Assembly: GCA_017535125.1 (NCBI GenBank) | Contig: JAFXUS010000047.1 | Location: 1 to 22,204, forward strand | Direction of reading: 5' to 3' | DNA: 22,204 nucleotides | From: Bacteroidales bacterium | GTDB taxonomy: Bacteria; Bacteroidota; Bacteroidia; Bacteroidales; UBA932 | In this document: positions 6,791 to 14,508 of the stretch, piece after piece | Layout: every line of letters starts with the position of its first letter | How positions within the stretch are numbered: position 1 is the first letter of the stretch | Position numbers and translations under genes: made by a program | Notes under the pieces: model-generated | Told to the model about the DNA's origin: nothing | Databases searched by the model: none | The model's input: only the letters and a program-made list of their open reading frames with translations

Positions 6791-7744
6791 ATGAAACGGA
6801 TCCTATTACTCCTCGCGTCCCTGTGCGCCGCTGTGGGCGCGTACGCGCAAAACTGGGACGGCCCGGAGTGGGCGGTGGTCAACACTTCCTCCTCCTACCT
6901 GCGCCTGAAGCCGGACTACGAGTCCGGCAACGAGACCACCTGCCTGATGGGCACGGTGCTGCGCGTCAAGGGCGCGGAGCGCTACTGGCGCCTGGTGGAC
7001 GCCCCCGACTACAAGGATGTCTGGACCACCCAGATGAACCTCGCCTTCATGGACGAGGCGGGCAAGGACGCCTGGATCGCCGCGCCGAAATACGTCTGCG
7101 TCGCGGAGTACACGCACCTCTTTGCGGAGCCGTCCACCACGGCGGAGCGGGTGTGCGATTTCACGCTGACCGACCTGGTCCGGAAGGGCACGGAGCGCCG
7201 CCGCGGCTGGGTGCAGGTCTTCCTGCCTTCGGGCCGCGTATGCTGGGCGCGCGAGTATGACGTGATGGATTTCGAAGAATGGGTCCGCACCCGCGAGGCC
7301 ACCCGCGAGAACCTGATCGCGACCGCCCGCCGCTTCCTCGGCACGCCCTACATGTGGGGCGGGGCGAGCGTGAAGCACTTCGATTGCAGCGGATTCACGC
7401 AGTTCGTCTATCGCCAGGCGGGGATCGTCCTTCCGCGAAACGCCCGCGAGCAGATCCACACGGGCGAGGAGATCCCGTACGATTTCGATCAGATGCTGCC
7501 GGGCGACCTCATTTTCTACGGCACGCCCGCCACGGCCCGCAAGCCGATGGTGGTGGCGCACGTGGCCATGTACTACGGCGACAGGAAGATCATCCACTCC
7601 TCGCAGATGATACGCATCAGTTCCCTGACCCCGGACGGGGAAGACTATTATGAGCGCGAGCCGCTGGGCGTGCGCCGCGTCCTGGGACATGTGGACACGG
7701 GCGAGGGCATACGCAGTGTCGCCGTGCGTCCGTGGTATTACTGA
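6791..7744 (+). CDS. Secreted NlpC/P60 cysteine peptidase with SH3-like domains (peptidoglycan hydrolase)
   Basis: 317 residues from ATG 6791. This start was chosen over the longer upstream frame because it begins a clear signal peptide (MKRILLLLASLCAAVGAYAQ) just after a -7 box. Two SH3-like segments follow (about 25-165), containing SSYLRLKPDYESG and HLFAEPSTTAERV. The NlpC/P60 domain (about 178-305) has RFLGTPYMWGGASVKHFDCSGF with catalytic Cys199, then His257 in VVAHVAMYYG and His269 in IIHSS. The family hydrolyses bonds next to D-Glu/DAP in cell-wall peptides in the periplasm. The gene is divergent from the YkuD transpeptidase and converges on the beta-propeller gene, with only 4 bp between the two stops and no visible terminator. 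Confidence 0.93.
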   Translation: MKRILLLLASLCAAVGAYAQNWDGPEWAVVNTSSSYLRLKPDYESGNETTCLMGTVLRVKGAERYWRLVDAPDYKDVWTTQMNLAFMDEAGKDAWIAAPKYVCVAEYTHLFAEPSTTAERVCDFTLTDLVRKGTERRRGWVQVFLPSGRVCWAREYDVMDFEEWVRTREATRENLIATARRFLGTPYMWGGASVKHFDCSGFTQFVYRQAGIVLPRNAREQIHTGEEIPYDFDQMLPGDLIFYGTPATARKPMVVAHVAMYYGDRKIIHSSQMIRISSLTPDGEDYYEREPLGVRRVLGHVDTGEGIRSVAVRPWYY

Positions 7745-7748
7745 TGGG

Positions 7749-8888
7749 TTATTTCACCATCTGGACTTCGTACAGGAAAGCGACGTCCCGGGGCTGTACG
7801 CCAACCGCATAGGATTTGGCGAACTGGCCATCGGAGGCATACAGATTCACGTAACCGTTCGCAGATTCGTTGGGCAGGCCGGTGTCGAGGCTCTTCGGGT
7901 GCGACCCGATCATGATGTAGCCCGTATTGGGGTCGATGCTGATGCCGCACGGGCTGATGATGGGGTAAGTGCTGTCGCCGGAGAGGAAGAAACTGCGTTC
8001 CGTACCGTAAGACGTGTCATAGAGAGAATAGGTGATCTTGGCGGATGGATCTGCGGGCGCGTTGCATGTGATGAGGTTGTAACCCGCACCCGCCATTTCC
8101 GTGGCATCGTAGATGATCTTCTGGATGCCGGTGCCCTGGATCTTGTAAACGCCGGCCTCCCGCCGAATCATGTATTCGTCGAAGTAGCCTCCGTCGAGCA
8201 CATAGACGACATCTCCTGCCACGGCCAATTCCTGCGGGTTATGGAGATTAGCGTTCTTGAATTCGGTGATGTTCCCCGAAGCCAGGTTGATGATGGAAAT
8301 GGAACCGTTTCCGTAGCCGTAGTCGCTGTTGGCCACATACAGGGACGGCACTTCGTCTTTCACGCCGATGGATATGCCTTCCGGATAGGAACCGACCCGG
8401 TACATGCTGGAGACGGACAATGACAGGGTGTCGATGACACCCACATAGCCGCCGTAGGTGGACACATATACCTTATTCTCATAGGCGGACAGGTGGCGGG
8501 GGTTGATGCCTGCCTCGTTGCCCATCTGGGCGGTGGTGCTGATCGTCTCGATGAGTCGGTAGGTTTTTTTGTCGAGAACGAGGACGGCGTTGTCGTCGCT
8601 GACCGTGACGTACAGCTTCCCACCGCGGACCAGGATGTCAACGGGCGTGCCGCCGAGACTCGTGCCGTTGACTCTTTTGAAAATGTCCGGAGTGACTTCT
8701 CCGGTGGCGAAATCGATATAACTCAGCGAGCCGTCGATGCCGGTCATGGAATTGCCCGAATTGAGGACGAGGGCGCCCGTGGTCACGATGAATTCCCTTC
8801 CGGATCCGTTCGCATCGTCGCGCAGGCAGGCCGTGAGGAAGCTCATCCCCACCAGGGCCAGTGCAATACTTCCAAGAATCTTTTTCAT
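7749..8888 (-). CDS. Beta-propeller lipoprotein (YncE/YVTN-like)
   Basis: 379 residues with a lipoprotein signal (MKKILGSIALALVGMSFLTAC, lipidated Cys21). The body is built of repeated propeller strands: GGTPVDILVRGGKLYVTVSDDNAVLVLDKKT, written here only as its family pattern 'GGKLYVTVSDDNAVLVLD', then NKVYVSTYGGYVGVID, VPSLYVANSDYGYGNGSI, DVVYVLDGG and TGYIMIGSHP. This is the pattern of YncE-like or DUF5074-like proteins. In Bacteroidota such lipoproteins often accompany TonB-dependent uptake systems, but none is adjacent here. Binding rather than catalysis is likely and the ligand is unknown. It is divergent from the CE15-like gene and convergent with the NlpC/P60 gene. Confidence 0.85.
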   Translation of the reverse strand: MKKILGSIALALVGMSFLTACLRDDANGSGREFIVTTGALVLNSGNSMTGIDGSLSYIDFATGEVTPDIFKRVNGTSLGGTPVDILVRGGKLYVTVSDDNAVLVLDKKTYRLIETISTTAQMGNEAGINPRHLSAYENKVYVSTYGGYVGVIDTLSLSVSSMYRVGSYPEGISIGVKDEVPSLYVANSDYGYGNGSISIINLASGNITEFKNANLHNPQELAVAGDVVYVLDGGYFDEYMIRREAGVYKIQGTGIQKIIYDATEMAGAGYNLITCNAPADPSAKITYSLYDTSYGTERSFFLSGDSTYPIISPCGISIDPNTGYIMIGSHPKSLDTGLPNESANGYVNLYASDGQFAKSYAVGVQPRDVAFLYEVQMVK

Positions 8889-8892
8889 GCCC

Positions 8893-8908
8893 CAAATTTA
8901 CAAAAATA
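8893..8908 (-). promoter_or_regulatory. Two consecutive -7-like boxes before the propeller lipoprotein gene
   Basis: On the minus strand TATTTTTG (8901-8908) is followed directly by TAAATTTG (8893-8900). Both match TAnnTTTG, and the second ends 4 nt before the ATG. Use of the second would give a leaderless mRNA; the first allows a very short leader. Confidence 0.5.
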
Positions 8909-8946
8909 CCCCGGAATCGCAATGCCCGCCGGCAACGCGACGGGAC

Positions 8947-8977
8947 TTTGTTTTTACGGAATAATGGATTAACTTCG
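8947..8977 (+). promoter_or_regulatory. Candidate promoter of the CE15-like/aldo-keto reductase operon
   Basis: TTTG at 8947-8950, a 19-nt spacer, then TAACTTCG at 8970-8977, one mismatch from TAnnTTTG. The spacing equals that of the rRNA promoter at 21863-21893. The start codon at 9002 leaves a leader of about 18 nt. Confidence 0.5.
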
Positions 8978-9001
8978 TGGGAGAAAATACAATTGTACGC
9001 T

Positions 9002-10513
9002 ATGAAAAGGATATTTCTTCCGCTTGTCGGCTGCCTGCTGCTCGCCACGTCCTATGCGCAGGAGCCGGTGACGTTCACGGCCGAGCAGGACCATCAGAAC
9101 ATGCTTGACCAACTGGGTATCAAGTCCATCCGGCGCGGCTTCGACGCCGATGAAAAGAGTCCGTTCGCGGCCAATTACGACGAGAGCAAGGCCAACCCCT
9201 ATCCTGTCCTGCCCGAGATCCTCAAGACGAACAAGGGCAAAAAGGTGACCACCGCCAAACAGTGGTGGGAGATCCGCCGGCCGGAGATCGTCGAGGGCTT
9301 CGAGAGCGAGGTGTACGGCCGCGTGCCGGCGAACGTGCCCGGTGTGACCTGGACGGTCGAGGCCGAGGAAATCGAGTTCGTCGGCCGCATCCGCGCCAAG
9401 GCGAAACAGCTCCGCGGCCACGTGGACAATTCCGCCTGCCCGTCGATCAACGTCGATATCAAGATGGTCGTCGTGACTCCCGCGGACGCCAAGGGGCCCG
9501 TGCCGCTGCTGATGATGTTCGGCCAGGCGAATCTCCCGAATCCCGTCAAGCCGGGCGGAGACGACATGGCCGTCATCAACAAGGCCCTGCGCCGCATGCT
9601 GGAGAACGATCCGGAGACGGCGGAGCTGATGAAGAAATATCCCGCCTGGCAGCCCTTCGAGCCCGCCAATCCTTTCGCGGCGTTCATGCGCCCGCAGCAG
9701 CAGGCGCCTGGCCAGGATCCGCCGTCCAACCAGCAGTTGCTCGCCGCCGGCTGGGGCTATGCCATGATCGATCCCGCCAGCATCCAGGCGGACAATGGCG
9801 CCGGCCTGACCCGCGGCATCATCGGCCTCACGAACCACGGCCAGCCGCGCAAGCCGGACGACTGGGGCTCCCTGCGCGCCTGGGCCTGGGGTGCCGCCCG
9901 CGGCCTGGATTATCTCGAGACCGACCCGGACGTGGACGCGAAGCACGTCGGCATCGAGGGCGTGTCCCGCTACGGCAAGGCCGCGCTCGTGACGCTCGCG
10001 TTCGAGGAGCGCTTCTACATGGGCCTCATCGGCTCGTCCGGCAAGGGCGGCGCCACGCTGCACCGCCGCATTTTCGGCGAAGGTCTGGAGAACCTTTCCA
10101 ATTCCGGCGAATACCACTGGATGGCCGGCAACTACATCAAATACGACGCGGTCGAGTCGAAGACCGGCGCCTGGAACGCCGGCATGCTGCCCGTGGATTC
10201 CCACGAGCTCATCGCGCTCTGCGCACCGCGCCTGGTGTTCATCAGCTACGGCGTGCCCGAGCAGGGCGACGCCCTGTGGCTGGACCAGTACGGCAGCTGG
10301 CAGGCGACCATCGCCGCCGGCGAGGTGTTCAAGCTGCTCGGCGCCCGGGACCTCGGCCTGTCGAACGACTACCACAAGGAGCCCATGCCGCCCGTGCTCA
10401 CCGGCCTGCTGGACGGCGAACTGGCCTGGCGCCAGCACGACGGCGGCCACACCGATGGCCCGAACATGAAGTATTTCATCGAATGGGCGACCGGTAAAAT
10501 GCAGGGGAAATAA
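9002..10513 (+). CDS. CE15-family glucuronoyl-esterase-like alpha/beta hydrolase, secreted
   Basis: 503 residues from ATG 9002, which begins the signal peptide MKRIFLPLVGCLLLATSYAQ; the longer upstream frame lacks one. The hydrolase core has the nucleophile elbow IEGVSRYGKAAL with Ser322, close to the G-x-S-R-x-G-K signature of CE15. It is followed by GSSGKGGATLHRR, the DSHELIALCAPRLV strand region and the C-terminal HDGGHTDGPN with catalytic His483. CE15 enzymes cleave the ester between glucuronoxylan and lignin, and some bacterial members accept other uronate esters. The protein is longer than many CE15 domains because of an insert around residues 195-245, rich in Pro, Gln and Met, between the early strands. 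The third triad residue was not assigned. Its stop overlaps the aldo/keto reductase start (TAATG). Confidence 0.82.
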   Translation: MKRIFLPLVGCLLLATSYAQEPVTFTAEQDHQNMLDQLGIKSIRRGFDADEKSPFAANYDESKANPYPVLPEILKTNKGKKVTTAKQWWEIRRPEIVEGFESEVYGRVPANVPGVTWTVEAEEIEFVGRIRAKAKQLRGHVDNSACPSINVDIKMVVVTPADAKGPVPLLMMFGQANLPNPVKPGGDDMAVINKALRRMLENDPETAELMKKYPAWQPFEPANPFAAFMRPQQQAPGQDPPSNQQLLAAGWGYAMIDPASIQADNGAGLTRGIIGLTNHGQPRKPDDWGSLRAWAWGAARGLDYLETDPDVDAKHVGIEGVSRYGKAALVTLAFEERFYMGLIGSSGKGGATLHRRIFGEGLENLSNSGEYHWMAGNYIKYDAVESKTGAWNAGMLPVDSHELIALCAPRLVFISYGVPEQGDALWLDQYGSWQATIAAGEVFKLLGARDLGLSNDYHKEPMPPVLTGLLDGELAWRQHDGGHTDGPNMKYFIEWATGKMQGK

Positions 10514-11733
10514 TGCAGTACAGGAAGGACAAACACGGGAACGAGCTGTCGATTCTCGGGTACGGATGCATGCGCTTCACCAAGAAGGCCGGCATCATCG
10601 ACCTCGAGAAGGCGGAGCGTGAGATCATGGCGGCCATCAACGCCGGCGTCAACTATTTCGACACCGCCTACATCTATCCCGGCAGCGAGGCGGCGCTCGG
10701 CACCATCCTGGAGCGGAACGGCGCCCGCGACCGGGTCAACATCGCCACCAAGCTTCCGCAGTACCTCATCCAGAGCGGTTCCGCCTTCGACCGCTATTTC
10801 GACGAGGAACTCAAGCGCCTGCGCACCGATCACGTCGATTATTACCTGCTGCACCAGATGGCGGATTACGCCCAGTGGGAGAAGCTCAAGCGCCTGGGCA
10901 TCGTGGAGTGGATCGAGGAGAAGAAACGTATCGGCGCCATCCGCAATTTCGGTTTCTCCTACCACGGCACCTCCCCCCATTTCCTGAAGATCCTGGCCGC
11001 CTACGACTGGGACTTCTGCCAGATCCAGTACAACTACCGCGACGAGCACACGCAGGCCGGCGTCGTGGGCCTCAAGGCCGCTGCGGAGCGGGGGATTCCC
11101 GTCATCATCATGGAGCCGCTGCGCGGCGGCAAGCTCGTAAACCTGCTCCCGGAGACGGCCAAGAAGATCATCGCGGCCGACGAACGCGGCTGGACGCCTG
11201 CCGAATGGGCGTTCCGCTGGCTCTGGAACCAGCCGGAGGTGACCGTCGTCCTGTCGGGCATGAACTCGCTGGAGATGGTGGAGGAGAACGTCCGCACCGC
11301 GTCGGAAGCCCGCGCAGGGGACTTCACCGAACGGGACTTCACCCTCCTCAAGAAGGTGGAGGAGGAGATCCGGAAGAAGGAAAAAGTCGGCTGCACCGGC
11401 TGCCAGTACTGCATGCCCTGCCCGCAGGGCGTCGATATCCCCACCGCCTTCCGCTGCTACAACACGATGTTCGCCGAATCGAAATGGTCGGGCCGCTTCC
11501 AATATATGGTGACCGTCTCCTTTGCGCGCGACCCTGCCTTCGCGACCAAGTGCATCGGCTGCGGCAAGTGCGAGAAGCATTGCCCGCAGGGCATCCCCAT
11601 CCGCGAGAAGTTGAAGGAGGCGGACAAGGCGCTCCGCCCGCCGCACTACCGCTTCTTCACCTGGCTCACCCGCCTGAACATCTTCCGCAAGGACCTCGGC
11701 AAAAAGTCGGAGGATATTAAAGAAAATTGCTAA
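10513..11733 (+). CDS. Aldo/keto reductase with C-terminal 4Fe-4S ferredoxin domain
   Basis: 406 residues, cytoplasmic. The N-terminal TIM-barrel has the aldo/keto reductase tetrad Asp50, Tyr55 (YFDTAYIYPGSE), Lys80 (IATKLPQ) and His114 (YYLLHQM). The NADPH-site region has IMEPLRGGKLVN and VVLSGMNSLEMVEENV. Two Cys clusters follow at the C-terminus: Cys294, 297, 300 and 303-Pro, then Cys347, 350, 353 and 357-Pro, as in the Fer4-type tail of this subfamily. It probably carries out an NAD(P)H-linked carbonyl or sugar-type reduction with electron transfer through the clusters; the substrate is unknown. The ATG overlaps the CE15-like gene's TAA by 1 nt, so the two are translationally coupled. Metabolism of the released uronate or alcohol is a guess from context only. 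Confidence 0.93.
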   Translation: MQYRKDKHGNELSILGYGCMRFTKKAGIIDLEKAEREIMAAINAGVNYFDTAYIYPGSEAALGTILERNGARDRVNIATKLPQYLIQSGSAFDRYFDEELKRLRTDHVDYYLLHQMADYAQWEKLKRLGIVEWIEEKKRIGAIRNFGFSYHGTSPHFLKILAAYDWDFCQIQYNYRDEHTQAGVVGLKAAAERGIPVIIMEPLRGGKLVNLLPETAKKIIAADERGWTPAEWAFRWLWNQPEVTVVLSGMNSLEMVEENVRTASEARAGDFTERDFTLLKKVEEEIRKKEKVGCTGCQYCMPCPQGVDIPTAFRCYNTMFAESKWSGRFQYMVTVSFARDPAFATKCIGCGKCEKHCPQGIPIREKLKEADKALRPPHYRFFTWLTRLNIFRKDLGKKSEDIKENC

Positions 11734-11738
11734 CTTTG
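11731..11738 (+). promoter_or_regulatory. Candidate -7 promoter box of the small helical gene and dacB
   Basis: TAACTTTG matches TAnnTTTG and overlaps the TAA stop of the aldo/keto reductase gene. It ends 21 nt before the ATG at 11760, and the leader between is A-rich with no Shine-Dalgarno. No -33 TTTG is seen. Confidence 0.5.
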
Positions 11739-11759
11739 CAGCGTAAAAATCGAAATGAT

Positions 11760-12041
11760 ATGAATCTTAGAGACATCAAGAAAGACATTGAGTATGTGTT
11801 GAGCGCCTTCGTGGAGGACTGCTCCGTGGTTGCCTGCGTCAACCCCAAGGTCACCGACGCCAACGTCAGCGAGCTGATGGAAGAAGCCATCGACCTCTAT
11901 AACGAACTCCGCGACAAGGTCAACGCCAAGATCGAGGGTTCCAAGAAGACCTATTACAACGAACTCCGTAAGGAAGTGCTTTCCAAGACGGACGCTCTCT
12001 ACAGCAAGCTCAGCACCGCCGTGAAGGACGCGGTCAAATGA
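11760..12041 (+). CDS. Small conserved-looking helical protein of unknown function, coupled to dacB
   Basis: 93 residues from ATG 11760. The open frame extends upstream into the -7 box and the preceding stop, and residues before MNLRDIKKDI look like translated leader, so this start is preferred. The sequence is almost entirely alpha-helical and charged (ELMEEAIDLYNELRDKVNAK, TYYNELRKEVLSK), with no signal peptide, membrane span or lipobox. It carries two Cys close together (ED-C-SVVA-C-V). I do not recognise a characterised family; a structural or adaptor role in the cytoplasm is possible. The end overlaps the dacB start by 4 nt (ATGA, 12038-12041), so the two are translationally coupled. Confidence 0.85.
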   Translation: MNLRDIKKDIEYVLSAFVEDCSVVACVNPKVTDANVSELMEEAIDLYNELRDKVNAKIEGSKKTYYNELRKEVLSKTDALYSKLSTAVKDAVK

Positions 12042-13558
12042 GAATCAAAACAATCCTGATAACAGTCGCGCTCCTGCTTACGGCATGGAGCGCGACTGCT
12101 GGTATTCCCCGGACCGAGGCGCAGCGGAGCATCGCGGAGCTGCGCGCCCGGGAGCCGCTCCGGAGCGCCCTCGTAGGCGTGCTGGCCGTCCGGGCGGACG
12201 GCGACACGCTTGTCTGCATCAATCACCGGGAGCGGTTGGTGCCGGCTTCGAACATGAAGCTCCTGACCACGGGCCTGGCCCTGCACCGCCTCGGCGCGGA
12301 TTACCGTTTCCCGACGAAGTTCGGGTACACGGGGACAATCGAGGAAGGTGTGCTGAAGGGTGACCTCTACGTCATCGGCGGGGGCGACCCCACCACCGGC
12401 TCGCGCTCGGAGAGCACCGCGCCCCTTTCGAAGACCTTCGGTGAATGGGCCGCCATTCTCGCGGAAGCGGGCATCACCCGCATCGAGGGCCGCGTGCTGG
12501 GCGATCCGCGCCTCTTCGGCGACCCCACGCCGCAGAACCTCGGCTGGACCTTCGACGACCTCGGCACCTACTACGGTGCCGGGCCGACGGGGCTCAATTT
12601 CTTCGAGAACGCGCAGAACTTCTACATCACCCCCTCGAGCGTCGGCGAGAAGCCGAACTACCGCGTGCAGTATCCCGACACGCCCTGGATGCGCTACGCG
12701 AACCACGCCGTGACCGGCTCCGCCCGCAGTTCGAACACGCTCTACTACGTCAACACGACGCTGGCGCCTTTCGGCGAGATCGCCGGTTCCTTCCCTGTGG
12801 ACCGCCGCGGCTACACGCTGGAGTGCTCCAATGCATACGGTGCGTACACCTGCGCCTGGTACTTCCGCAACTACCTGGAAGAGAAGGGCGTACGGGTGGA
12901 CGGCGGCTGGGGTGACATCACCCTGCAGGGCGAGATCCGCACGGACCTGACGCCGCTGATGCCCCTCACGCCCGCGGCGCAGCCGGATGAGATCACGATG
13001 CTCGGGACGGCCTGGTCCGCACCCCTCGCGGACATCGTACGCGACACCAACGGCGAGAGCGACAACTTCTATGCGGAGACGCTCCTGCGCGCCGTCGCCC
13101 TCCAGTCGGGGCTGAGCGGCAACCAGGATGACTGCCAGGATGCCGCCGAGGCGGGCCTGCGCGCCATGGGCCTGCGCACGGACGGTGCCTGCCGGCAGTT
13201 CGACGGCAGCGGCCTCTCGCGCAAGAACTATGTCTCCCCGGACTTCTTCGTCCGCTTCCTCCGGAAAATGATGACCCTGCCCGTCTGGGAGCCGTTCTTC
13301 AATTCGCTTCCGGTGCCCGGTGCCAAGGGGACGATGGAAGACCGCTTCAACAAGGCGCCGCAGGAGTTAAAGGACCGCATCCATGTGAAGACCGGCTCGA
13401 TGAACGGCGTGCGCTGCTTTAGCGGCTACATCCTGGCCGCCGACGGCGACCCGAAACATACCATCGTGTTCTCGCTGCTGGTCAATAACTGCCCGGTGTC
13501 TTCCTACCTGATCAACCCCGTCCTCGACAGCATCATCGAGGCGATCGCCGCAGAATAG
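12038..13558 (+). CDS. dacB: D-alanyl-D-alanine carboxypeptidase/endopeptidase, PBP4 type (peptidase S13)
   Basis: 506 residues with a signal peptide (MRIKTILITVALLLTAWSATA). All three penicillin-binding motifs are present in S13 order: SxxK with Ser71 and Lys74 (PASNMKLL), SxN with Ser341 and Asn343 (GESDNFYAETLL) and KTG from Lys451 (HVKTGSMNGV). The wide gap between the first two motifs, with GDPTTGSRS and GDPRLFGDP in it, is the inserted domains typical of PBP4/DacB. The enzyme trims D-Ala and cleaves cross-links in periplasmic peptidoglycan. It overlaps the preceding small gene by 4 nt. The last G of its TAG stop is the first base of a reversed palindromic repeat copy. Confidence 0.95.
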   Translation: MRIKTILITVALLLTAWSATAGIPRTEAQRSIAELRAREPLRSALVGVLAVRADGDTLVCINHRERLVPASNMKLLTTGLALHRLGADYRFPTKFGYTGTIEEGVLKGDLYVIGGGDPTTGSRSESTAPLSKTFGEWAAILAEAGITRIEGRVLGDPRLFGDPTPQNLGWTFDDLGTYYGAGPTGLNFFENAQNFYITPSSVGEKPNYRVQYPDTPWMRYANHAVTGSARSSNTLYYVNTTLAPFGEIAGSFPVDRRGYTLECSNAYGAYTCAWYFRNYLEEKGVRVDGGWGDITLQGEIRTDLTPLMPLTPAAQPDEITMLGTAWSAPLADIVRDTNGESDNFYAETLLRAVALQSGLSGNQDDCQDAAEAGLRAMGLRTDGACRQFDGSGLSRKNYVSPDFFVRFLRKMMTLPVWEPFFNSLPVPGAKGTMEDRFNKAPQELKDRIHVKTGSMNGVRCFSGYILAADGDPKHTIVFSLLVNNCPVSSYLINPVLDSIIEAIAAE

Positions 13559-13587
13559 GAGATTCGCCGGTCAAGCCGGCGAATGAC
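13558..13587 (-). repeat. Palindromic repeat copy, reversed, variant stem
   Basis: Read on the minus strand it starts GTCATTCGCCGG and ends CCGGCGAATCTCC around a CTTGA loop, so it keeps the family ends but has a CGCCGG stem. It begins on the last base of the dacB stop and faces the next copy, making a 65-bp composite inverted repeat. The hairpin could also end or protect the dacB transcript, though there is no T-run. Confidence 0.85.
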
Positions 13588-13594
13588 GTTCAGA

Positions 13595-13622
13595 GTCATT
13601 CCGGGCTTGACCCGGAATCTCC
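13595..13622 (+). repeat. Palindromic repeat copy, consensus type
   Basis: An exact family consensus: GTCATTCCGGG, loop CTTGA, then CCCGGAATCTCC (28 bp). The inner stem is ATTCCGGG/CCCGGAAT. It lies between dacB and the SurA-like lipoprotein gene and ends 11 bp before that gene's -7 box. Confidence 0.9.
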
Positions 13623-13633
13623 AAAATAATTGC

Positions 13634-13641
13634 TATATTTG
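13634..13641 (+). promoter_or_regulatory. Candidate -7 promoter box of the SurA/OstA operon
   Basis: TATATTTG matches TAnnTTTG and ends 6 nt before the ATG at 13648, predicting a leaderless or near-leaderless mRNA. It starts 11 bp after a palindromic repeat pair. Confidence 0.5.
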
Positions 13642-13647
13642 CGAGTT

Positions 13648-14508
13648 ATGCGGAAATATATCATATACCTCCTGCTGCTCATGTCGCTGTGCTCCTGCAA
13701 CGCGATCCAGTCGCTCGTGCACGACGACCAGGTGGTGGCGAAGGTCGGCAAGAACAAGCTCTACCGCTCGGAGCTGGAGCGCTTCATCCCCAACATGATC
13801 CCCGCCGAGGACAGCGCCCGGCTGGCGGACCAGTACATCAACACCTGGGCGATGGACCTCCTGTACCTGGACGTGGCCGAGAAGGAACTGTCCAAGGGTG
13901 AGCTCGACGTGAGCGCCGACCTCGAGGATTTCCGCCGCTCCCTGCTGAAATACCGTTACGAGCAGCGCTACATCAACGACCGCCTGGACACGCTGGTCAC
14001 GGACGAGCAGATCCGGCAGTACTACGAGGCGCACGCCGCCGACTTCGAGCTCAAGCGCCCGGTGCTGAAGGTCCGCTTCGTGGACGTGATGAAGGATTCA
14101 CCCAACAAGGACGCCATCCTCAAGATGATGACCTCGCAGGAATACGACGAACTCCAGCGCGCGGACACGCTCGCCAAGTCCACGGCCCTGCGCTACTTCG
14201 ACAGCTCCGACACCTGGATGGACGCGAACGAACTGGCCAAATCCTTCGGCCTGGACTATACGCAGATGCTTTCCTACCTGAAAGGGGACATGATACGCTA
14301 CGAACCGGAAGACCGCGCCGACCTGATGGTGGCTTACGTCTGCGACATCCGTCGCAACGGTACCGCGCCGCTCGACTATTGCGCCGACCGGATCCGGGAT
14401 ATCCTGATGAGTGCGAGAAAACACAACCTGATGAACAGTTTGGAACGGGACTTGCTTGAGAACGCGCTCGAAAGTAAACAATTTGTTATTTACGGGAATG
14501 AAGAATAA
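13648..14508 (+). CDS. SurA-like periplasmic chaperone/PPIase-family lipoprotein
   Basis: 286 residues from ATG 13648. A TTG 18 nt upstream would spoil the signal and overlaps the -7 box. The lipoprotein signal is MRKYIIYLLLLMSLCSC, with Cys17 as the likely lipidated residue. The N-terminal part has the SurA-type pattern VVAKVGKNKLYRSELERFIP, followed by helices and a QIRQYYEAHAADFELKRPVLKVRFV segment that looks like the entry to a parvulin domain. The rest lacks a clear active-site parvulin signature, so isomerase activity is doubtful and a chaperone role is more likely. It probably helps outer-membrane proteins fold in the periplasm. The next gene is a fuller SurA homologue, overlapping this one by 11 nt. 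Confidence 0.78.
   Translation: MRKYIIYLLLLMSLCSCNAIQSLVHDDQVVAKVGKNKLYRSELERFIPNMIPAEDSARLADQYINTWAMDLLYLDVAEKELSKGELDVSADLEDFRRSLLKYRYEQRYINDRLDTLVTDEQIRQYYEAHAADFELKRPVLKVRFVDVMKDSPNKDAILKMMTSQEYDELQRADTLAKSTALRYFDSSDTWMDANELAKSFGLDYTQMLSYLKGDMIRYEPEDRADLMVAYVCDIRRNGTAPLDYCADRIRDILMSARKHNLMNSLERDLLENALESKQFVIYGNEE

Noticed and set aside
8969..10450. 493-codon minus-strand frame opposite the CE15-like gene
   Set aside because: No motifs, and it opposes a gene with signal peptide, catalytic Ser and catalytic His.
13558..13622. CRISPR array formed by the short palindromic repeats
   Set aside because: Copies vary in orientation and loop, spacing is irregular and some lie inside genes. There are no equal-sized spacers and no cas genes.
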